Shown here piece by piece: positions 43,358 to 48,878 of a DNA stretch of 48,878 bases. This DNA comes from Ramlibacter sp. GTDB taxonomy: Bacteria > Pseudomonadota > Gammaproteobacteria > Burkholderiales > Burkholderiaceae_C. The stretch spans positions 1-48,878 of the forward strand of contig NZ_JAQGNQ010000087.1 of NCBI RefSeq assembly GCF_028291745.1. The letters run 5' to 3'. The position numbers and the translations under genes are program-made. The notes below the pieces were generated by a model. The model was given only the letters and a program-made list of their open reading frames with translations. It ran no database searches and was not told the origin of the DNA. How positions within the stretch are numbered: position 1 is the first letter of the stretch; the number at the start of each line of letters is the position of its first letter.

Positions 43358-44191
43358 TCAGCGGGGCGTGTCACCGGCCAGCGTGATGCGATGCATCAGG
43401 CGCCGGTAGCCGTGGTAATCGTTGACCGGGTTGTGCTGCACGCAGCGGTTGTCCCAGAAGGCGATCGATCCCGGCTGCCAGCCGAAGCGGCAGGTGAATT
43501 CCGGCTTCACCTGGTGCTGGTACAGCCAATGCAGAAGCGGCGCGCTTTCGTCCTCCGCCATGCCGTCGAAACGCAGCGTGTGGGCGATGTTCACGTACAG
43601 CGCCTTGCGCCCGGTCTCGGGATGGGTGCGCACCACCGGGTGCGCCGACACGTAGTCCTTGCGCGCTTCGGCGCGGCCATCGCTGGCGATGCGATCTTCC
43701 CGCGTCTTGGAGACATCCGCCTTGGCCGAGCTGTTGATCGCCACCAGCGGATCCAGCAGCTTGCGCATGCCTTCGGAGAGCGCCTCGTACGCGAGGTACT
43801 GGCTGGCGAACAGCGTGTCGCCCCCGAAGGGCGGCACTTCGCGCGCGAGCAGCATGGAGCCCATGGGCGGCTGTTCGAGGTAGCTGGTATCGGAATGCCA
43901 GATGCCGCCGAAGTTGCTGCGCTCGTGCTCCAGCTTCTTGACCTCGATGATTTCCGGGAAGCCCTCCAGGCCTTTCACGAAGGGATACTCGATCGGCTTG
44001 CCCATCGCCTGCGCGAAGCGCAGGTACTGCTGCGGGCTGAGCTGCTGGTCGCGAAAGAAGATGACCTGGTGCGCGAGGAACACCTCTCGCACCTGCGCGG
44101 CCTGGGATTCGGTGAGGCCGGCAGCGAGGTCGAGACCGTGGATCTCGGCTCCCAACGCCCCGGCGATACGCTTGACTTGCAATTGCGGCAT
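43358..44191 (-). CDS. TauD/TfdA family dioxygenase
   Basis: A 277-residue Fe(II)/2-oxoglutarate dioxygenase. The iron site is H-x-D in GGIWHSDTSYLEQPP, with the distal His and 2-oxoglutarate Arg in YHGYRRLMHRITLAG and WDNRCVQH. It hydroxylates a small organic substrate such as a sulfonate or phenoxyacetate; which one is unknown. It is followed by the Bug receptor gene in the same direction, so the receptor may deliver its substrate. Confidence 0.92.
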   Translation of the reverse strand: MPQLQVKRIAGALGAEIHGLDLAAGLTESQAAQVREVFLAHQVIFFRDQQLSPQQYLRFAQAMGKPIEYPFVKGLEGFPEIIEVKKLEHERSNFGGIWHSDTSYLEQPPMGSMLLAREVPPFGGDTLFASQYLAYEALSEGMRKLLDPLVAINSSAKADVSKTREDRIASDGRAEARKDYVSAHPVVRTHPETGRKALYVNIAHTLRFDGMAEDESAPLLHWLYQHQVKPEFTCRFGWQPGSIAFWDNRCVQHNPVNDYHGYRRLMHRITLAGDTPR

Positions 44192-44242
44192 GGTGCCGCC
44201 GATGCTAACGACAGCCCGTGATGCGGCCCATGTGGGAATCCC

Positions 44243-44914
44243 TCAGGGGACGATGCGCCCCGCCTCGATCGTGATGCGATGCTCGCAGCGCTCGGCGATG
44301 GCGTGGTCGTGCGTCACCAGCACCAGCGTGGTCCCCTGCTCGCGATTCAGGGCGAACATCAGCTCCATCACCGTCTCGCCGGTCGCGAAGTCGAGGCTGC
44401 CGGTGGGCTCGTCGGCCAGCAGCACCGCTGGCTGCACGACGAAGGCGCGGGCCAGCGCCACGCGCTGCTGCTCGCCGCCGGAGAGCACGCGCGGATAGTG
44501 GCCCAGCCGCTGCGAGAGGCCCACGCGCGCCAGCATCTCGGCGGCGGTCTTGCGGGCATCGCGGCGATCGGCCAGCTCCAGCGGCAGCATCACGTTCTCC
44601 AGCGCCGTGAGGTTCCCCATCAGCTGGAAGCTCTGGAACACGAAGCCGACTTTGCGCGCGCGCAGTCCGGCCCGCGCATCCTCGTCGAGGGCGAACAGGT
44701 CCTCGCCCGCGATGCGCACCGTGCCCTGCGTGGGGGTGTCGAGGCCCGCGATGATGGACAGCAGCGTGCTTTTCCCCGAGCCCGATGCGCCCACGATGGC
44801 GGCAGTTTCCCGGGCCGCCAGGGAGAAATCGATATCGCGGAGAATGGCGAGTGTGCCGGTGGAATCGGTCACCGACTTGTGAACGTGTTCGACGGAAATG
44901 ATGGATTCAGCCAT
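44243..44914 (-). CDS. LolD/YbbA-type ABC ATPase
   Basis: A 223-residue ATP-binding subunit. Walker A GASGSGKST, Q-loop FVFQSFQLM, signature LSGGEQQRVALARAF, Walker B AVLLADEPTGSLD and switch THDHA. It belongs to the MacB/LolD/YbbA subfamily. It is divergent from tesA with overlapping starts, an arrangement I also know from E. coli ybbA/tesA, which supports YbbA. The permease (YbbP-like) is not adjacent here. Function in E. coli is unclear; likely in envelope lipid or lipoprotein handling. Confidence 0.9.
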   Translation of the reverse strand: MAESIISVEHVHKSVTDSTGTLAILRDIDFSLAARETAAIVGASGSGKSTLLSIIAGLDTPTQGTVRIAGEDLFALDEDARAGLRARKVGFVFQSFQLMGNLTALENVMLPLELADRRDARKTAAEMLARVGLSQRLGHYPRVLSGGEQQRVALARAFVVQPAVLLADEPTGSLDFATGETVMELMFALNREQGTTLVLVTHDHAIAERCEHRITIEAGRIVP

Positions 44915-45593
44915 GCGTTTGGTGTCTTTGCGGCGGCGCGCAGCGATCGCTGGCCTGCTGGCGCTCGCTTGCGCTGGCGCGGTGCGGGCGGCAGCGGCGC
45001 CGGTGGTCCTGGTGGTCGGTGATTCGCTGAGCGCCGAGTATGGCCTGAAGCGCGGCTCCGGGTGGGTCGCGCTGCTGCAGCAGCGCTTGGCGCAGCAGAA
45101 GATCGCGGCCGACGTGATCAACGCCAGCATCAGCGGCGACACCTCGTCGGGCGGCCGCGCGCGGCTGCCGGCCTTGCTGGCGCAGCACAAGCCGGACCTG
45201 GTGGTGTTCGAACTCGGCGCCAACGACGCCCTGCGCGGGCTGCCGCTGGCCGGCACCGAAGACAACCTGGCGCAGATGACCCAGGCCGCGCAGAAGGCCG
45301 GCGCCCGCGTGCTGCTGGTGGGCATGCAGGTGCCGCCCAACTACGGCAGCGACTATGCCAACAAGTTCAGCGGCCTCTTTCCGAAAGTCGCGAAGCAATA
45401 CGGGACCGGGCTCGTGCCTTTCCTGCTGCAAGGCGTGGCCGATGCGCCGGATGCGCGCGACCTGTTCCAGGCGGATGGCCTGCATCCGCTGGCGCAGGTG
45501 CACCCGCGCATCCTGGAGAACGTCTGGCCGGAGTTCCGCAAGGCCCTGGCGGCTGCCGCCAAGGGAAAGCACGTGGGGGCTGCCGGTTCATGA
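44913..45593 (+). CDS. tesA: Arylesterase / acyl-CoA thioesterase I (GDSL)
   Basis: A 226-residue SGNH hydrolase with a signal peptide (AAIAGLLALACAGAVRA). Blocks: GDSLSAEYG with the nucleophilic Ser, SGDTSSGG, ELGANDALRG with the Asn, and DGLHPLAQ with the Asp-His pair. Periplasmic hydrolysis of acyl esters and thioesters. In-frame ATGs at 44898 and 44913 both lie within or next to the divergent ATPase start; I take the latter. Its stop overlaps the mnmH ATG. Confidence 0.92.
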   Translation: MRLVSLRRRAAIAGLLALACAGAVRAAAAPVVLVVGDSLSAEYGLKRGSGWVALLQQRLAQQKIAADVINASISGDTSSGGRARLPALLAQHKPDLVVFELGANDALRGLPLAGTEDNLAQMTQAAQKAGARVLLVGMQVPPNYGSDYANKFSGLFPKVAKQYGTGLVPFLLQGVADAPDARDLFQADGLHPLAQVHPRILENVWPEFRKALAAAAKGKHVGAAGS

Positions 45594-46645
45594 GCGTGAA
45601 GCCGATTGCGGCCGCCGACGCGATGGCGCGGCTGGCCGAGTTCGATGCCGTGATCGATGCGCGCAGCGAGTCCGAGTACGCCGAGGACCGCCTGCCGGGC
45701 GCGCTCAACTGGCCCTCGCTCGATGACGCCCAGCGGCACGAGGTCGGCACGCTGTACAAGCAGGTCAGCCCTTTCGAGGCGCGCAAGCGCGGTGCCTCGC
45801 TGGTGGCGGCCAACATCGCGCGCCACATCGCGCGCGAGGTGATCGACAAGCCCAGGGAGTGGAAGCCCCTGGTGTATTGCTGGCGCGGCGGCCAGAGAAG
45901 CGGCTCGCTGTCGCTGGTGCTGGGGCAGATCGGCTTCCAGGTGCAGATCGTCGAGGGCGGCTACAAGGCTTTCCGGGCCGCGGTGCTGGCCGAACTGCCG
46001 GCGCTGGTGCAAGGACTCTCGTTGCGCGTGATCTGCGGGCCCACCGGCTCGGGCAAGACCCGGTTGCTGCAGGCGCTGCAGGCGGCGGGCGCGCAGGTGC
46101 TGGACCTCGAAGGCCTGGCCAGCCACCGCAGCTCGGTGCTGGGCTTGATCCCCGGTCAGCCGCAGCCCACGCAGAAGCGCTTTGACACGCTGGTGTGGGA
46201 GCAGCTGCGCAGCTTCGATCCGGGCCGTACGGTGTACGTCGAGAGCGAAAGCAAGAAGGTCGGCAACGTCGCGGTGCCCGAGTCGCTGATGACGGCGATG
46301 CGCGCGAGCCCGTGCCTGCGCCTGGACCTGGCCGATGACGAGCGCGTGCGCCTGCTGCTGGAGGACTACGACTTCTTCAGCCGCGATCGCGACCTGTTCT
46401 GCGAGCGCCTCGCTGCGCTCACGCAGATCCGCGGGCGCGAACAGGTGCAGGCCTGGCAGGCGCAGGTGCGCGCGGGCGCGCTCGAGCCGGTGGTGCGCGA
46501 GCTGCTGGTGAAGCATTACGACCCGGGCTACGCGAGCTCGACGCACCGCAACTTCCAGGGTTTTGCGCAGGCCCAGGCGATCGCGCCGAGGGATCGCACG
46601 CCCGAGGCGATGGCGGAACTCGCACGCGAGTTGGTCGGCCTGTAG
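45590..46645 (+). CDS. mnmH: tRNA 2-selenouridine synthase
   Basis: A 351-residue protein with an N-terminal rhodanese domain and a C-terminal P-loop domain. Catalytic Cys in VYCWRGGQRSGS; P-loop GPTGSGKTRLL; family motif ASHRSSVLG and EQLRSF ... YVESESKKVG. It replaces sulfur by selenium (or geranylates) at the wobble 2-thiouridine of several tRNAs. It needs selenophosphate from SelD, which is not in this window. Co-translated with tesA (ATGA). The TAG stop is formed by the left end of an inverted repeat. Confidence 0.95.
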   Translation: MSVKPIAAADAMARLAEFDAVIDARSESEYAEDRLPGALNWPSLDDAQRHEVGTLYKQVSPFEARKRGASLVAANIARHIAREVIDKPREWKPLVYCWRGGQRSGSLSLVLGQIGFQVQIVEGGYKAFRAAVLAELPALVQGLSLRVICGPTGSGKTRLLQALQAAGAQVLDLEGLASHRSSVLGLIPGQPQPTQKRFDTLVWEQLRSFDPGRTVYVESESKKVGNVAVPESLMTAMRASPCLRLDLADDERVRLLLEDYDFFSRDRDLFCERLAALTQIRGREQVQAWQAQVRAGALEPVVRELLVKHYDPGYASSTHRNFQGFAQAQAIAPRDRTPEAMAELARELVGL

Positions 46646-46716
46646 GCTGGGCTGCCCGAAGGGCACCCCAGCGCTACGCGGGGAAGCTGGGGTTCGCTGC
46701 GCGAAGCCCAGCCTAC
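46642..46716. repeat. Inverted repeat supplying two stop codons
   Basis: GTAGGCTGGGCT (46642-46653) and AGCCCAGCCTAC (46705-46716) are perfect inverted copies, with further internal pairing (CCCCAGC / GCTGGGG). The TAG in each arm is the stop codon of the flanking gene: mnmH (46643-46645) and the metC-like gene (46713-46715). It is a palindromic element widespread in style in betaproteobacteria, here also able to act as a bidirectional terminator. Confidence 0.85.
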
Positions 46717-47927
46717 GAATGCCCCGCTGCGCGGAGCGCCTGCAAGGCCTGATCGATATCCGCCTGCAAATCCGCCACATCCTCCAGCCCCACCGAAAAC
46801 CGCACCAGCACCCCCTTGTGCGGCCACGTCGCCAGCTGCGCGCTGCGCATCGAGGCAATGTCGTAGGGCACGACCAGGCTGACCGGCCCGCCCCAGGAAT
46901 AACCCAGCTTGAACAGCTTGAGCGCATCGCAGAAGGCATCCACCTGCGCGGTCGTGAAGCGCTCGTGCAAGACGATGGAAAACAGGCCGGCCGCCAGGCC
47001 CTGGTCGCCGCAGAGCGCCTGCCAGTGCGCATGCCCGGGCGAGCTCTCCAGCGCCGGGTGCAGCACCTGCACGATCTCGTCGCGCTGCTCGCACCAGCGC
47101 GCCAGAGCGCGTGCGGCCACATCGTGCGCGCGATAGCGCAAGGCCATGCTGGGAAGCGAGCGCAGCACCGCCTCCGCGTCGTTCGCCCCGATGCCCCAGC
47201 CCACGCGCATGTGCGTGAGCTTCACCTGCTGATGCAGCTGGTCGTCGCGCGTGACGATGCTGCCCATGAGGACATCGCCGCCGCCGCTGGGATACTTGGT
47301 GAGCGCATGGACGGAGAGATCCACGCCGAGCTCTTCCCCCGGCACCAGGTCGAAGGGATTGAAGGCCAGTCCCGCACCCCAGGTGTTGTCGAGCGCGCAG
47401 GTCACGCCCTTGCGGCGACAGATGCGCACCAGCTCCGGCAGGTCGGGAAACTCCATCGTCACCGAGCCGGGCGCCTCCACCCACACGAGGCGGGTGTGCG
47501 GGCCGATGCGTGCCTCCAGGTCCTGCGGCTTCATGGGGTCGTACAGGCGATGCGCGATGCCCCAGGCGCGGAACTCGCCGTCCGCGAGGTTGCGGCTCGG
47601 CCCGTACACGTTGTCGGGCAGCAGGACCTCGTCGCCCGTCTTCAGCAAGGCCATCCCGGCGTTGGCGATCGCCGCCAGGCCGCTGGGCACCAGCACGCAC
47701 TGCAGCCCGCCCTCCAGCGCCGCGATCCGTTCTTCCAGCAGGAAGGTCGTCGGCGTTCCGTGCAGCCCGTACGTGTACCCGGTCTTGTGCTTCCAGTCGC
47801 GCGCGCGCATGGCGGCGACATTGGCAAAGATGACCGTGGAGGCCTTGAACACACCAGGCTGCGGCGCGGCAAAGCCGGCCGGGGGGACATAGGGATGGTG
47901 GATGAGGTCGGTGACCGGCTTCGTCAT
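46713..47927 (-). CDS. Cystathionine beta-lyase-like PLP enzyme
   Basis: A 404-residue enzyme of the Cys/Met metabolism PLP family, closest to MetC. The PLP Lys is in VHALTKYPSGGGDVLMG; Asp and neighbours in CALDNTWGAGLAFNP; the N-terminal YTYGLHGTPTTFLLEERIAALE is typical. It splits cystathionine to homocysteine, pyruvate and ammonia. Start at 47927 with a weak ribosome-binding site. The stop TAG comes from an inverted repeat shared with mnmH. Confidence 0.9.
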   Translation of the reverse strand: MTKPVTDLIHHPYVPPAGFAAPQPGVFKASTVIFANVAAMRARDWKHKTGYTYGLHGTPTTFLLEERIAALEGGLQCVLVPSGLAAIANAGMALLKTGDEVLLPDNVYGPSRNLADGEFRAWGIAHRLYDPMKPQDLEARIGPHTRLVWVEAPGSVTMEFPDLPELVRICRRKGVTCALDNTWGAGLAFNPFDLVPGEELGVDLSVHALTKYPSGGGDVLMGSIVTRDDQLHQQVKLTHMRVGWGIGANDAEAVLRSLPSMALRYRAHDVAARALARWCEQRDEIVQVLHPALESSPGHAHWQALCGDQGLAAGLFSIVLHERFTTAQVDAFCDALKLFKLGYSWGGPVSLVVPYDIASMRSAQLATWPHKGVLVRFSVGLEDVADLQADIDQALQALRAAGHS

Positions 47928-47961
47928 GCGGTCATCGTAGCGACTGTTTGAAACCCGACAA

Positions 47962-48090
47962 CCGAACGCAGAGACGCAAAAGTTGCGCACAAGACGCAGA
48001 AAAAGTCCGTTTGTTCATGAAACCCTGATCACCCTTCAATGGTTTCCTTCTGCGATTTCCGCGGAACTTCTGCGCTTTCTGCGTCCGGTT
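47962..48090. repeat. Long inverted repeat with CGCAGAAG units, copy 3
   Basis: More diverged copy: left arm GAACGCAGAGACGCAAAAG, right arm CTTCTGCGCTTTCTGCG, with CTTCTGCGATTTCCGCG inside. It lies between the MetC-like gene and the phosphoribosyltransferase. Confidence 0.7.
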
Positions 48091-48110
48091 GTTGCTCTTT
48101 CCCTCTTCCT

Positions 48111-48635
48111 TCAGATCTTCCACTTCTCCAGCAGCTTTTCCGGACGCATGCCGTCGTAGCTCTCGAAGGGCTGGTGGATCCAGGGATTGGTCGCGAGGAA
48201 TTCGACCGAGTAGTCCGGGGTGAATTTCGACAGGCCCTTGGTCCACAGCACCGCGCTGCGCAGCTCGGTGATCTTCTCGTACTTGGTGCGCAGCATGTCG
48301 ACCACCTTGTGCAAGGTCAGGCCGGAGTCGGCGAGGTCGTCGACCAGCAGCACCTTGCCCGCGATCTCGCCGCGGGGCGTGGTGATGTAGTGGGCGATGT
48401 CCAGGTGGCCCTGCACCGTGCCGGCGTCGGCGCGATACGAGCTGGTCGACATGATCGCCAGCGGCTTGTCGAAGATGCGCGACAGCACGTCGCCGGGCCG
48501 CATGCCGCCGCGTGCCAGGCACAGGATGGTGTCGAACTCCCAGCCCGACTGGTGCACCTTGATCGCCAGCTTCTCGATCAGGTTGTGGTACTCGTCGTAG
48601 CTCACGTACAAGTGCTTGCCGTCTTCCGTCAACAT
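48111..48635 (-). CDS. Phosphoribosyltransferase
   Basis: A 174-residue type I PRTase. The PRPP loop is KVLLVDDLADSGLTL; the flexible-loop region is TSSYRADAGT; N-terminal CLARGGMRPGDVL. It joins a purine or related base to PRPP; a xanthine/hypoxanthine type is plausible but unproven. It sits 35 bases downstream of purA in the same direction, so probably the two are in one purine operon. Confidence 0.88.
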   Translation of the reverse strand: MLTEDGKHLYVSYDEYHNLIEKLAIKVHQSGWEFDTILCLARGGMRPGDVLSRIFDKPLAIMSTSSYRADAGTVQGHLDIAHYITTPRGEIAGKVLLVDDLADSGLTLHKVVDMLRTKYEKITELRSAVLWTKGLSKFTPDYSVEFLATNPWIHQPFESYDGMRPEKLLEKWKI

Positions 48636-48670
48636 GCTTCGTTCCTTCCTATCGCTTCACTGGCTGCCGC

Positions 48671-48878
48671 TCACGCCAGGTAGGGGTGGCGCATCATGAT
48701 GGTGTGGTCGCGGTCGGGGCTGGTGGAGATGATGTCGACCGGCACCCCGGTCACCTGCTCGATGCGCTGCAGGTACAGGCGCGCGTTCACCGGCAGCTTG
48801 TCGTACTGGGTGACGCCCACCGTCGATTCGGTCCAGCCTTCCATGGTCTCGTAGACCGGCTTGCAGCGCGAAATCTCG
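48671..48878 (-). CDS. purA: Adenylosuccinate synthetase, C-terminal part
   Basis: Only the last 68 residues lie in the window, running to a stop at 48671-48673. They include [21 protein letters not shown] sequence, [20 protein letters not shown], and [19 protein letters not shown], the standard PurA C-terminus. It makes adenylosuccinate from IMP and aspartate. The gene continues beyond the window's right edge. Confidence 0.9.
   Translation of the reverse strand, partial: EISRCKPVYETMEGWTESTVGVTQYDKLPVNARLYLQRIEQVTGVPVDIISTSPDRDHTIMMRHPYLA

Overview
The window is a high-GC chromosomal segment, densely coded, from a betaproteobacterium. Gene content points to Burkholderiales, probably Comamonadaceae: a Bug/TctC-type solute receptor, split chromate transporter halves, a tesA/ABC divergent pair, mnmH, and purA next to a phosphoribosyltransferase. 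The mixture of bacteriophytochrome, Ku and many tiny hydrophilic proteins resembles Ramlibacter-like soil bacteria, but the genus is an inference. I saw no rRNA, tRNA, CRISPR, phage or insertion sequence.

Region 1 (1-12.1 kb): a YgiQ radical-SAM protein carrying an in-frame copy of a dispersed palindromic repeat; a translationally coupled FAD-monooxygenase / DUF2783-like / MarR operon behind a promoter whose -35 lies in a 16-bp palindrome; then many small secreted or very hydrophilic proteins, including a 72-residue protein that is mostly glutamine. DUF924, a decayed cyclase-like domain, exonuclease III, Ku with a lipoprotein, and a class II aldolase are interspersed. Region 2 (12.1-18.3 kb): red-light sensing, with heme oxygenase (bphO), bacteriophytochrome kinase (bphP) and a CheY-like regulator overlapping one another, then a repeat-containing lipoprotein and a hybrid sensor kinase. 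Region 3 (18.3-28.3 kb): a DUF2868/DUF3482-like membrane fusion, a DUF3606-like protein, DUF2059 and ankyrin proteins, a PQQ alcohol dehydrogenase with its dihaem cytochrome c, a divergent FtsH-like protease, and a candidate small RNA in a 547-bp gap. Region 4 (28.3-36.2 kb): J-domain-like proteins, a sugar-acid dehydratase beside D-tartrate dehydratase, a monohaem cytochrome, a YXWGXW-type protein and a VOC protein next to a gene remnant. Region 5 (36.3-48.9 kb): mainly core metabolism, with a thiolase/FadB-like pair, GNAT, chromate transporter halves, RlmB, Bug receptor, TauD-type dioxygenase, LolD/YbbA-type ATPase opposite TesA, MnmH, a MetC-like lyase, a phosphoribosyltransferase and the C-terminal end of PurA.

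The most interesting signal is an octamer, GTCCTACA or a near match, that recurs in intergenic DNA and mostly points into the small hydrophilic/secreted protein genes, ku, and the bacteriophytochrome operon. Several copies are followed 19-21 nt later by a -10-like hexamer. It looks like the cis-element of an undescribed stress or light regulon. Other structure not explained by genes: three families of intergenic inverted repeats (one donates the stop codons of two convergent genes), two copies of a TTGCGCGCGCAA-centred palindrome, and a strongly folded putative ncRNA ending in two terminators.
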